A stretch of DNA of 64,000 nt from Cellulosimicrobium marinum (GCF_020551945.1 NZ_JAJBZH010000006.1:1-64000), one strand, 5' to 3'; positions 17,166 through 25,288 are shown, counted from the first letter of the stretch. Numbers and translations: made by a program. The notes: generated by a model from the sequence alone, not told the origin.

Positions 17166-17338
17166 GCGGGGCCTCCCAGGGTCGGGGCGAGCGCAGCCGA
17201 CGACGCGTGCACACCGGGGCGTGCGACGGCGTCGCTGCGAGGACGGCGCGTCATCTCGCGCCCGTGGACCCCGCGACCCAGAGTCGAGGTCGCCCCGTCG
17301 GCCGAGAGGAGTGCGGCCCGTGGTCCGGGACCAGCCTA
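17166..17338 (-). promoter_or_regulatory. Promoter and structured leader of the putative F420-0 importer operon
   Basis: On the reverse strand TAGGCT (17338-17333) is a good -10 box and overlaps the TAG stop of the upstream glycosyltransferase gene. The resulting leader of about 160 nt contains perfect hairpins: GCGACC/GGTCGC (17273-17293), enclosed by GGACC/GGTCC (17266-17270 with 17322-17326), and GGCGCG/CGCGCC (17245-17262). It is unusually long in a region where most genes are leaderless. No known riboswitch consensus was recognised. Confidence 0.45.
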
Positions 17339-18580
17339 GCCGCTCGTCCCGAAGCGGTCGGTGAGCTTCGCCCGGGTCGCCGGGCGCAGCGGTGCCCCGA
17401 CGACGGAGGTGCTGAGGCTCGCGACGAGGTCGGCGACCGTCCACGACGGGAAGCGCCAGAGGTCGCGGGCCGGCGTGCCCGCGACGACCTGCGTCCAGTG
17501 CCGGACGTAGTCGAGGAGGTGCTCGTCCGGCGGTGCGGCCGGGGCGACGGCGCCGAACTGCTCGGCGACGAAGCGCGACCACCCGGGAGTCGACGTGAAG
17601 TAGCGCACGCCTGCCGTGTGCGACGACGGGAGGAAGGACAGGGAGGCGTCCACGACGCTGCACCGCGCGCCGCGCAACGCGTTCATGGACCACTGCACGG
17701 GCAGCGGCTCGTGCGGGTCGCGCAGGACCACGGACAGCCGCACACCGTCCGGGCAGAACAGGACCTGGTGGGACAGCGTGCCGAGGGTGCAGGCGACCTC
17801 CCGCGCACCCGCCATGAGCGCGATCTGCTCGCCCAGGGGCAGGGTCTCCGGGGCGACGACCTCGTACCCCTGTGCGGCGAAGAAGTCCTCCAGCATCTCC
17901 TCGTTGACGTCGCGCACGCACGCCTTCGGCGTGAGGTGGCGGCGTGTCAGGTACACCTTGTCGACCCCCGCCGGAGGGACGCTCGCCCGGAGGGCGTCGT
18001 ACGTGGAGCGGGAGTGGCCGAGGTGCATCTCGCCCGAGAGGTACAGCGCCTGGTCGGGCACGACCACCGCGTCGAAGCGGGTCGGCTCCTCGACGAACAG
18101 CAGGTCCTCGCGGCGCAGGCCGAGCCGGTGGAAGAGCTCGACGTTCGGGTGGTCGTGCCCGAGGCCGTTGTTGACGAAGGCCACCCTGAGGCCGAGCCCA
18201 CGGTTCTCGACCCAGAACCACAGGCGGGTCAGGTTCTCCGTGAGGAAGTGGCCGAAGTGGCGCGCGTCGCGCCCGCCGCCCCAGATCACCACCTCGGGCC
18301 GGTGGACCACGTCCGCGGGCACCGGGTACGCGCCCACGACGTTGTTGCGCGAGGTGGCGTGCCGGTACCCGGTGCGGTGCCCGGCGACGAACTCGCCGTG
18401 CGCGTCGACGACGCCGCCCTCCCACCGGTGCCGTCCGTCGGTCGACGGCCGCAGCGGGAGGACGGTCGCGCCCTCGACCGTGCGGACCCGCAACGGTCCC
18501 GGCAGGGTCCGGTCGGTCGTGACGACGTCCTGCCAGTGCTCGTGGTGCTCGACGTACAGCGAGGTGGAGCGTGCCGGCAT
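17336..18580 (-). CDS. Glycosyltransferase family 61 protein
   Basis: The 414-residue soluble protein matches the GT61 (DUF563) family in its central region: VIWGGGRDARHFGHFLTENLTRLWF at about residues 98-122, the basic-acidic segment KVYLTRRHL at about 209, and ACTLGTLSHQVLFCPDG at about 261-277. GT61 enzymes transfer sugars such as xylose or GlcNAc; in bacteria they occur in polysaccharide clusters. The ATG has GGAGG 6-7 nt upstream. It is divergent from the GT29/GT4 fusion and pyruvyl transferase genes, so a shared surface-glycan role is likely. Confidence 0.85.
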   Translation of the reverse strand: MPARSTSLYVEHHEHWQDVVTTDRTLPGPLRVRTVEGATVLPLRPSTDGRHRWEGGVVDAHGEFVAGHRTGYRHATSRNNVVGAYPVPADVVHRPEVVIWGGGRDARHFGHFLTENLTRLWFWVENRGLGLRVAFVNNGLGHDHPNVELFHRLGLRREDLLFVEEPTRFDAVVVPDQALYLSGEMHLGHSRSTYDALRASVPPAGVDKVYLTRRHLTPKACVRDVNEEMLEDFFAAQGYEVVAPETLPLGEQIALMAGAREVACTLGTLSHQVLFCPDGVRLSVVLRDPHEPLPVQWSMNALRGARCSVVDASLSFLPSSHTAGVRYFTSTPGWSRFVAEQFGAVAPAAPPDEHLLDYVRHWTQVVAGTPARDLWRFPSWTVADLVASLSTSVVGAPLRPATRAKLTDRFGTSG

Positions 18581-18754
18581 CCGTGTCCTCCGAGTCGTGA
18601 CGGTACCTGCGGGCCCGTGGGCGGCCGCGGTGTCCGGTCATCGTGGCAGACGTCGGTGGCCGTCCCGTGGCGTCGGGACGACGGTCGTCACATCGCCACG
18701 CAGTGGCCGTGCCGCGTTCACCGGGGGTTCGCCGCGGCGTCGGATCCGCCCGCC

Positions 18755-18760
18755 TACCAT
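18755..18760 (+). promoter_or_regulatory. -10 box upstream of the GT29/GT4 fusion gene
   Basis: TACCAT lies 36 nt before the ATG at 18797, giving a short leader of about 30 nt. An in-frame GTG at 18779 is an alternative start. Confidence 0.4.
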
Positions 18761-18796
18761 CCGGGGTCCCAGTGCTCCGTGACGGATTCCGGTGAG

Positions 18797-21163
18797 ATGA
18801 CCACGAACCTCAAGAACACCCGGCTCGTGCGGGCCGCCGCGTGGCGGCTGCGCGTGCTCGACAAGAAGCTGTTCGGCCACGGCGCGCGCACCGGGGACGA
18901 GCGGGCGCGCGGCGGCAGGTCGGGCGCCGGCGACGACCTCGCGCTGTCCCGGGCGGAGTGGCGCGACCAGGGCGCGACGCCCGGTCTCGTCGCGCGGGCC
19001 AGGTCGCTCAGCCAGAACTCCGTGGCGTGGACCGTGATGCCGTCGCGGCTGTGGCTCGTCCACGCCGGGGCGCTGCTCGAGGCCGGTGACCGCGAGACGG
19101 CGGAGCGGGTCGTCCGCACGCTGCTCGCGAGGAAGGCCGACGGCGCGGACCTCCTCGCCACCTGCCTCCCCGTCGCGCGGTTCGCGCGCGAGCTGGGGGT
19201 GCCGTCGCGTGCCGTGGCACGGGCCGCCGAGGTCGCCGACGTCCTCGACGCGAACCTCGACCGGGACCTGTTCGGGCAGGTCGTCGCGGGCCGCACCGTC
19301 GCGGTCGTCGGCAACGGCCCGGGGCCGCTCGGTGCCGGGCGTGGCGAGGAGATCGACGCGCACGACGTCGTGGTGCGGTTCAACAACCACCCGGCCGGGT
19401 ACGAGGCGGACTACGGCTCCCGCACCGACGTGTGGGTGCGCGGCGCGCACCGCGACGTGCGGGACCGCGCCGAGATCGAGGACCTCTCCCTCGTGCTGTG
19501 GGAGATGGACCTGTTCCGCAACGTCCTGGAGGTGCCGTCCCACGGCGACGCCCTGTACCGCGACGCCCAGCTCTTCCCCGAGAAGCTCGCACACGTCGAC
19601 ACGGCGACGAAGCTCGCCCTGCGCCGGGAGTCGGGCCTGCTCCTCCCGACGAGCGGAGCCCAGCTCCTGTGGATGCTGCATCGGGCCCACGGCTCCCTGC
19701 GCGACGTCGACGTGTACGGCTTCTCCACCCTCGACGGCAACGAGGAGACGGGGCACTACTTCGACGCTCTGGGAGACATGGGTGCCCGGCACGACGTCGC
19801 GGCCGAGGGGGCGTTCCTGCGCACCCTGCGCCCGGGCGGGGCCGTCGAGGACGCCCCCGCGGCGTCGGGTCCCGCCGACGGGCAGGCGGCCGGCGAGGTG
19901 ATCGTCGTCGGCTGCGCGTACCGCCGGTACGACCCGGCGACGGGCAAGACGGGCGGGCCCGCCGGTGTGCTCGCGACGCAGCGGCTCGCGCTCGGTGACC
20001 GGTATCGGGGGCAGCGGCTCGAGTACCTGTTCGACGACGGCGAGAAGGACGCCCTGCGCGAGCGTGTCGCACCGATGGTGGCGGGGCTCAGCGGGAAGGT
20101 CGCCGACATCGTCCTCGGCGGCGAGCACGTCGCGTCCGACGCCCGCCTCCTCGCCGCCCGGGCCGAGGGCCGCACCCTGCTGCTCGTGTGCCACGACCTC
20201 GGCGCCGCCTACGGCGCCTACCTCCTCGGCGTCCCGTACGTCCTCGTCTACCACCAGCAGGGCAGCACGCTGCAGGAGATGCGCTCCCTCGGTCGCACCC
20301 CCACCGCGCACGAGGAGCACGTCGCGGGCCGGCTCGAGCGCCTCGTCCTGGAGAACGCACGGTCCGTGTACTTCCCCAGCCTGGGTGCGCGCGACGCGTA
20401 CCGGACGACGTCGCGCATCGACGAGGCCGCGGACGTCCGGTTCGCCGACGAGGCGCTGTACAACACCGTGTCCGCCGCCGACCACGCACCGGACGCCGCG
20501 GACCGCACGGCGCTGCGCGAGGAGGTCGCGCGCGAGCTGCGGCTCCCCGGCGACGACACCGAGGTGTTCGTCAGCGTCGGCGACTTCAACCACGACAAGG
20601 GTCTCGACCGCGTCCCCGCCCTGCTCGACCGCTACGTCGCGCTGACGGGCCGCAAGGTCGTGTGGGTCGCGGTGGGTGCCGCGGGCGACGGGCGACGGCT
20701 GGAGACCCTGCGCGCCCGCCAGAAGGGTCGCCGGTACGAGACCCGTCTCGTGGGCACCCGCATGACCCACGACCGGCTCCTCGCGCTCCTCGACCTCGCC
20801 GACTGTTACGTCATGCTCCACCGCACCGCGATCTTCGACCTCGCCACCCTCGAGGCCATGCGGGCCGGCAAGCCCCTCGTGCTCTCCCCGGTGGGGGGCA
20901 ACGTCGAGGTCGACCTCGACGGCAACGTGCTCTTCGTCACCGACGACACCCTCGACGACGCGTGCCGCGTCCTCGAGACGCGCGACCGGGCCGACTGGGG
21001 CGGACGCAACCGCCGCGTGTTCGAGGAGCACTTCTCCCTCGACCGGTTCGCCGCGCGCTACCGCGCGATGCTCGACGAGCACCTCGACGAGCTGGTCCCC
21101 CCCGTCCGCGCGCTGGAGGCGACGGACCGCGAGGCCGCCGCGGTCGCCGGGAGCGCGGCATGA
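18797..21163 (+). CDS. Two-domain glycosyltransferase: GT29 (sialyltransferase-like) fused to GT4
   Basis: The 788-residue protein has two catalytic modules. Residues about 165-345 carry GT29 sialylmotif-like segments: VAVVGNGPGPLGAGRGEEID followed by HDVVVRFNNHP (L motif type), PTSGAQLLWMLHRAHG (S motif type) and HYFDAL (VS type). Residues about 375-760 are a GT-B fold of the GT4 class, with SVGDFNHDKGLDRVPALLDR at about 590 and the nucleotide-sugar site DLATLEAMRAGKPLVLSP. No signal or membrane segment is visible, so it acts in the cytoplasm. The ATG at 18797 is followed by a basic N-terminus; an in-frame GTG 18 nt upstream is possible. The stop overlaps the pyruvyl transferase start. Confidence 0.82.
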   Translation: MTTNLKNTRLVRAAAWRLRVLDKKLFGHGARTGDERARGGRSGAGDDLALSRAEWRDQGATPGLVARARSLSQNSVAWTVMPSRLWLVHAGALLEAGDRETAERVVRTLLARKADGADLLATCLPVARFARELGVPSRAVARAAEVADVLDANLDRDLFGQVVAGRTVAVVGNGPGPLGAGRGEEIDAHDVVVRFNNHPAGYEADYGSRTDVWVRGAHRDVRDRAEIEDLSLVLWEMDLFRNVLEVPSHGDALYRDAQLFPEKLAHVDTATKLALRRESGLLLPTSGAQLLWMLHRAHGSLRDVDVYGFSTLDGNEETGHYFDALGDMGARHDVAAEGAFLRTLRPGGAVEDAPAASGPADGQAAGEVIVVGCAYRRYDPATGKTGGPAGVLATQRLALGDRYRGQRLEYLFDDGEKDALRERVAPMVAGLSGKVADIVLGGEHVASDARLLAARAEGRTLLLVCHDLGAAYGAYLLGVPYVLVYHQQGSTLQEMRSLGRTPTAHEEHVAGRLERLVLENARSVYFPSLGARDAYRTTSRIDEAADVRFADEALYNTVSAADHAPDAADRTALREEVARELRLPGDDTEVFVSVGDFNHDKGLDRVPALLDRYVALTGRKVVWVAVGAAGDGRRLETLRARQKGRRYETRLVGTRMTHDRLLALLDLADCYVMLHRTAIFDLATLEAMRAGKPLVLSPVGGNVEVDLDGNVLFVTDDTLDDACRVLETRDRADWGGRNRRVFEEHFSLDRFAARYRAMLDEHLDELVPPVRALEATDREAAAVAGSAA

Positions 21164-22245
21164 AGCGCGCGCTGTGGATCACGTGCGGCCCGCGCGGCAA
21201 CGCCGGGGACGCCCTGCTGTACGAGGTGACGAAGCAGCTCTTCGACGGACTGGTCGACCTCGACTTCCGGCACGTCAGCGACCCCGTCTACCTGCGCCGC
21301 GGCGACCGGCCCACGGACAACGTCGTCATCGGGCCCGGCGGCCTGTTCGTCCAGACCAACTCCTCGCGCCACCTCCACGCGAAGCTCGCCAAGCAGTGGG
21401 ACCGCTTCGAGCCCAAGAAGTTCTTCCTGTGGTCCACCGGGGTCCTCGAGCAGCCCACGGAGACCGAGCTCGCCGCGGTGCGGCGCGTGACGTCCCGCGC
21501 GCCGCGCATCGTGGTGCGCGCGACCAAGGAGGCCGAGCTGCTGCGCCGCATCGGACCCGTGACGAGCCCCGAGTGGGCGCCGTGCGCGTCCCTGTTCACC
21601 GACCGGCTCCTCGACGTCCCCCGCACCACCCGGGACGTCGTCGTGGTCAACCTCGACGCGTTCCTCTTCACGGAGGAGAACGTCGCGGACCACCCCCTGC
21701 GCCGGTTCGTTGCCTACGCGAACGCCCTCGGTCTGGACGTGCGGTCCATGGTCAACGCCTCCGGCGACTCCAACCGGTACTCGCTCGGCCTGTTCCCCCT
21801 CGTCGAGATCGACGAGGCACCCTTCAAGGCCGCGCTCGACCCGGGCCTCCCGCAGAAGGAGTTCCACCGGACCTTCAACGAGGCGCTCGCGGCTCACCCG
21901 TCCTACGGGGCCCGCTACACCGACTGCCGGTTCGCCTTCGGCAAGCGCCTGCACGGGTGGCTCCCCTTCCTCGCGTTCGACCGGCCGGCGGCGTTCGTCG
22001 GGATGGCGGCGCGGCGCGGCATGCCGGCGGACTACTTCGGCGACGACACCTTCCTGTGCGCGGTGCCGCGACGGAACCCGATGAGCCGTGCCCAGCTCGA
22101 CGCGATGGCGGACGGCATGATCGCGAAGCTCCAGGACTTCGTCGACCGGGAGGACGCGCTCTCCGCACGGGTCGCGGAGCGCCGCGAGGAGCTGTGGGTC
22201 GACCTGCGCCACCGCGCGGAGTCGTTCGCGGACGCGCTCGCCTGA
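21160..22245 (+). CDS. Polysaccharide pyruvyl transferase family protein
   Basis: The product has 361 residues. It opens with LWITCGPRGNAGDALLYEV, the N-terminal loop of the PS_pyruv_trans family, and contains NVVIGPGGLFVQ and a C-terminal KRLHGWLPFLAF with the conserved His of the family. These enzymes add pyruvate ketals from PEP to sugars of extracellular polymers. Its ATG overlaps the stop of the GT29/GT4 fusion gene by 4 nt, so the glycan product of that enzyme may be pyruvylated. Which sugar is modified cannot be told. Confidence 0.85.
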   Translation: MKRALWITCGPRGNAGDALLYEVTKQLFDGLVDLDFRHVSDPVYLRRGDRPTDNVVIGPGGLFVQTNSSRHLHAKLAKQWDRFEPKKFFLWSTGVLEQPTETELAAVRRVTSRAPRIVVRATKEAELLRRIGPVTSPEWAPCASLFTDRLLDVPRTTRDVVVVNLDAFLFTEENVADHPLRRFVAYANALGLDVRSMVNASGDSNRYSLGLFPLVEIDEAPFKAALDPGLPQKEFHRTFNEALAAHPSYGARYTDCRFAFGKRLHGWLPFLAFDRPAAFVGMAARRGMPADYFGDDTFLCAVPRRNPMSRAQLDAMADGMIAKLQDFVDREDALSARVAERREELWVDLRHRAESFADALA

Positions 22246-22288
22246 GCATCGAACCTCGGGAACGTCCCGGTCGTGGCACAGTGCTCGG

Positions 22289-23137
22289 ATGAGCACGCAC
22301 GACGACGCCACCGCCCCCTCCGGCACACCGAGCACGCCCGGCGCGCCCGACCCCGCCGCACCCCTGCGCGCGGTGGTGACCGGCGCGTCGTCGGGCATCG
22401 GCGAGGCGTGCGTGCGGCACCTGCGGGCGCGGGGCTGGGACGTCGTGGCCTTCGCGCGGCGCGCGGACCGGCTGGCCGACGTGGCCGGACGCACGGGCGC
22501 GCACCCGGTGGTGGGGGACGTGACGTCGGACGACGACGTCGCCCGGCTCGTCGCCGAGGCCGGTGCACGCGGGCCGGTGCACGCGCTGCTCAACGTCGCG
22601 GGCTTCGGGCTGGGCGTCGACCACGTCGACGCGGCGAAGGTCGACGAGTGGCGCGCGATGTACGAGACGAACGTGCTGGGCACGGTGCGGGTCACGAAGG
22701 CGTTCCTGCCGCTGCTGCGCGCGTCGCGCCGCGGCGACATCGTGCTCATGACGTCGACCGCGGGGCACGACACGTACGTCGGCGGGTCGGGGTACGTCGC
22801 GTCGAAGCACGCGCTGCTCGGCGTCGCGAAGACGCTGCGCCTCGAGCTGGTCGGCGAGCCGATCCGCGTCATCGAGATCGCCCCCGGCCTCGTGCACACG
22901 CCCGAGTTCTCCCTCAACCGGTACCACGGCGACCAGTCCGGGGCCGACGCCGTGTACGAGGGGGTCGAGGACCCGCTCACCGCCGACGACGTCGCCGACG
23001 TGGTGACGTTCGCCGTGACGCGCCCGCACCACGTGAACATCGACTCGCTGATCCTGCGCCCGGTCGCCCAGGCGTCCACGTACAGCCTGTGGCGCGCGCC
23101 GCTCGTGCCCAAGGGGCTCGACGACACCGCCCCGTGA
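22289..23137 (+). CDS. Short-chain dehydrogenase/reductase (SDR)
   Basis: The 282-residue classical SDR has TGASSGIG at about residues 31-38 for cofactor binding, NVAGFG in the central sheet, and the catalytic Ser with YVASK at about residues 170-174. An N-terminal Pro/Ala-rich stretch of 25 residues precedes the fold. The substrate is unknown; NADP preference is possible, given the basic residues after the second strand. The ATG is preceded at 6 nt by CACAGT, which fits the leaderless pattern of this genome. It is not overlapping either neighbour. Confidence 0.9.
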   Translation: MSTHDDATAPSGTPSTPGAPDPAAPLRAVVTGASSGIGEACVRHLRARGWDVVAFARRADRLADVAGRTGAHPVVGDVTSDDDVARLVAEAGARGPVHALLNVAGFGLGVDHVDAAKVDEWRAMYETNVLGTVRVTKAFLPLLRASRRGDIVLMTSTAGHDTYVGGSGYVASKHALLGVAKTLRLELVGEPIRVIEIAPGLVHTPEFSLNRYHGDQSGADAVYEGVEDPLTADDVADVVTFAVTRPHHVNIDSLILRPVAQASTYSLWRAPLVPKGLDDTAP

Positions 23138-23210
23138 CCGCGCACCCCGTCAGCCGACCGTCAGGGGCGGAGGCTGGCGCAGCCCGGCGCCCGGGGAGCA
23201 GGGTGGAGGC

Positions 23211-24794
23211 ATGAGCAGCCCGTCGCGTCACCCCGGTCTCCTCGCGGCGCTCGCCGGCGTCGTCGCCGCGGCGGTGGGTTTCGCGGTCGCCGAGCTCGTG
23301 GCGGCGGTCGTCGCTCCTGGGTCGAGCCCGCTGTTCGCCGCGGGGGCCGGGGTGGTCGACGTCGTGCCCGCGCCGCTCAAGGACTGGGCGATCGCGACGT
23401 TCGGCAGCGCGGACAAGGTGGTGCTGCTCGCGACGATGGGCGTCGTGCTCGCCGCCGGCGCCGCGCTCGCGGGGTGGCTCGAGCTGCGCCGCCCGCCGAC
23501 GGGCGCGGTCCTGCTCGCCGCGGTCGGTGTCGTCGCCGCGGTCGTGGCCGCCACGCGGCCCGGCGGGAGCGTCGCCTGGGCCCTGCCCAGCCTCGTCGGC
23601 GTCGGCGTCGCGGTCCTCCTCCTGCGCGCCGCGCTGTCGACGCTGCGCCCGCCGGCGCTCGCGGGACCGCCCGCGCACGACGGGGAGGCGGCCGGGCCCG
23701 ACGGCGCGCGCGGCCTCGACCGGCGCCGGTTCCTCCTCGTCACGGGCCTCGCCGCCGCGGCAGGCGTGGTCGCGCTCGCGACGTCGCGCGCCGTCTCGGC
23801 GGGCAGCCGCGCCGTGACCGCGGCGCGCGACGCGCTGCGGCTGCCGCGCGCCGCCACCGCCGCGCCCGCCGTGCCCGCGGGCGCCGACCTCGGGGTGCCG
23901 GGCGTCGCCCCGTACGTCACGCCGAACGACGGGTTCTACCGCATCGACACCGCGCTGCGCGTCCCGCAGGTCGACCCGGACTCCTGGACGCTGCGGGTCA
24001 CCGGCCTGGTCGACGAGCCCTTCGAGATCACGTTCGACGAGCTGCTCGACCTCCCGCTCGTCGAGCACCACGTGACGCTCACGTGCGTGTCGAACTCCGT
24101 CGGCGGCGACCTGGTCGGCAACGCCCTGTGGCTCGGCTACCCGGTGCGCGAGCTCCTCGCCCGGGCGGGCGTGCAGGACGGCGCCGACATGGTGCTGTCG
24201 ACGAGCGCCGACGGGTGGACCGCGAGCACCCCCCTCGACGTGCTCACCGATCCCGAGCGCGCGTGCCTCCTCGCGGTCGGGATGAACGGCGAGCCCCTGC
24301 CCGAGCGGCACGGGTTCCCCGCCCGCCTCGTCGTCCCGGGCCTGTACGGCTACGTGTCCGCGACGAAGTGGGTCACCGAGATCAAGGTGACGACGTTCGC
24401 CGACGACGTCGCCTACTGGTCCACGCGCGGCTGGTCCGAGCGCGGCCCGATCAAGCTCGCGTCGCGTGTCGACACCCCGCGCGCCGGCACGAGCGTGGAC
24501 GTGGGCGAGGTGACCGTCGCGGGGGTCGCGTGGGCGCAGCACACCGGCGTCGAGGCGGTCGAGGTGCGGGTCGACGACGGCCCCTGGCAGACCGCGACCC
24601 TCGCCGACACCGTGGGACCCGACACCTGGCGGCAGTGGTCCTGGGAGTGGGACGCCGCGGCGTCGGGGCCGGGGGAGCACCGCCTCACCGTGCGGGCCAC
24701 CGACGCCGACGGGCAGGTCCAGACCTCCGAGGTCGCGGCGCCCGCGCCCGACGGCGCGAGCGGGTGGCACGGGGTGGACGTGCGCGTCGGCTGA
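23211..24794 (+). CDS. Membrane-anchored sulfite-oxidase-like molybdopterin enzyme
   Basis: The 527-residue protein begins with about four hydrophobic segments (residues about 8-140). A twin-arginine-like RRRFLLVTG segment (about 177-185) then leads into a molybdopterin-binding oxidoreductase domain. The likely molybdenum-ligand Cys is in LTCVSNSVGG (about residue 292). A C-terminal Ig-like dimerisation domain (from about 420) completes the sulfite-oxidase fold. The catalytic part should lie outside the membrane after Tat export. Reactions in this family include sulfite oxidation and sulfoxide reduction; the electron partner is unknown. CAGGGT precedes the ATG by 6 nt. A Cys-rich leader peptide follows, hinting at a sulfur-related locus. 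Confidence 0.88.
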   Translation: MSSPSRHPGLLAALAGVVAAAVGFAVAELVAAVVAPGSSPLFAAGAGVVDVVPAPLKDWAIATFGSADKVVLLATMGVVLAAGAALAGWLELRRPPTGAVLLAAVGVVAAVVAATRPGGSVAWALPSLVGVGVAVLLLRAALSTLRPPALAGPPAHDGEAAGPDGARGLDRRRFLLVTGLAAAAGVVALATSRAVSAGSRAVTAARDALRLPRAATAAPAVPAGADLGVPGVAPYVTPNDGFYRIDTALRVPQVDPDSWTLRVTGLVDEPFEITFDELLDLPLVEHHVTLTCVSNSVGGDLVGNALWLGYPVRELLARAGVQDGADMVLSTSADGWTASTPLDVLTDPERACLLAVGMNGEPLPERHGFPARLVVPGLYGYVSATKWVTEIKVTTFADDVAYWSTRGWSERGPIKLASRVDTPRAGTSVDVGEVTVAGVAWAQHTGVEAVEVRVDDGPWQTATLADTVGPDTWRQWSWEWDAAASGPGEHRLTVRATDADGQVQTSEVAAPAPDGASGWHGVDVRVG

Positions 24795-24797
24795 TGG

Positions 24798-24803
24798 CAG
24801 CAT
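24798..24803 (+). promoter_or_regulatory. -10 box for the cysteine leader peptide
   Basis: CAGCAT lies 6 nt before the GTG at 24810, with no Shine-Dalgarno, which fits leaderless translation of the short ORF. Confidence 0.5.
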
Positions 24804-24809
24804 GACGCC

Positions 24810-24887
24810 GTGACCTCCGCGCGCCCGACGAGCAGCATGCTCGTCCTCGCGCGCCCGCAGGTCCCCTCCGCGTCGTCCTGTTGTTGA
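24810..24887 (+). CDS. Leaderless leader peptide ending in Cys-Cys (cysteine attenuator candidate)
   Basis: A 25-codon frame starts at a GTG and ends SASSCC-stop, with the two Cys codons (TGT TGT) directly before TGA. Leaderless short ORFs ending in Cys runs are known in mycobacteria and other Actinobacteria as cysteine-responsive attenuators in front of sulfur-assimilation operons; the translating ribosome stalls when Cys-tRNA is low. The hexamer CAGCAT 6 nt upstream supports expression. The frame is too short for standard gene finders. What it controls is unusual, because the next gene is an orphan 67-residue protein rather than a cys gene. Confidence 0.65.
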   Translation: MTSARPTSSMLVLARPQVPSASSCC

Positions 24888-25013
24888 CGGCTCGCGGCGC
24901 CACGCGCAGCCGACCAGGTGTCCGCGAGCAGGCATCCGCCCCTCCCTACCCGGTATCCCGACTCCCGTCGGGTCCGCGCGCAGGGGCGTGACGGTCGCCG
25001 GTCTTCCCGCGAG

Positions 25014-25076
25014 GGTCCTCGATGACTCCCGCACCCGAGGCCGGTCTGCACCCCTGACGCCCGTCACCGGAGGACC
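25014..25076 (+). promoter_or_regulatory. Possible Shine-Dalgarno sequestering stem before the 67-residue protein
   Basis: GGTCCTC (25014-25020) is perfectly complementary to GAGGACC (25070-25076), which contains the ribosome binding site of the next gene. A second hairpin, CCCGAC/GTCGGG, lies at 24957-24972. If real, ribosome stalling on the upstream cysteine peptide could change access to the site. Confidence 0.4.
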
Positions 25077-25084
25077 GAGAACCC

Positions 25085-25288
25085 ATGTACCTGCCCGGCA
25101 CCACCGCCCCGCCCCGTCGCACGACGACGCCCCGACCCGTCCCGACGGCCACGCCCACCGCCCCGCCGCTCACCCTCGAGTGGCTCGTGGCCCGCGACAT
25201 CGACGCGTACAGCGCCCGTCGGCGCGGCCGCACCGCGGGCCGCTCCGGAGCGGCCGCGGCGTCGCCGGGACGGGTCAGGCCTGTGTGA
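25085..25288 (+). CDS. Small protein of unknown function downstream of the cysteine leader
   Basis: The product has 67 residues, with a Thr/Pro-rich N-terminal half. The more structured part is LTLEWLVARDIDAYSARRRG at about residues 28-47, likely one amphipathic helix, and the tail is basic and Ala/Gly-rich. There is no Cys in it. GGAGGA lies 10 nt before the ATG. I do not recognise the family. Its 3' end overlaps the convergent reverse-strand gene by 14 nt. It may be the only structural gene under the upstream cysteine attenuator, or a remnant or accessory of a sulfur operon. Confidence 0.5.
   Translation: MYLPGTTAPPRRTTTPRPVPTATPTAPPLTLEWLVARDIDAYSARRRGRTAGRSGAAAASPGRVRPV

Noticed and set aside
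17166-17332. Cobalamin riboswitch before the ABC importer
   Set aside because: The FecCD/BtuC-like subunits suggested it, but no B12-box-like consensus is present in the leader.
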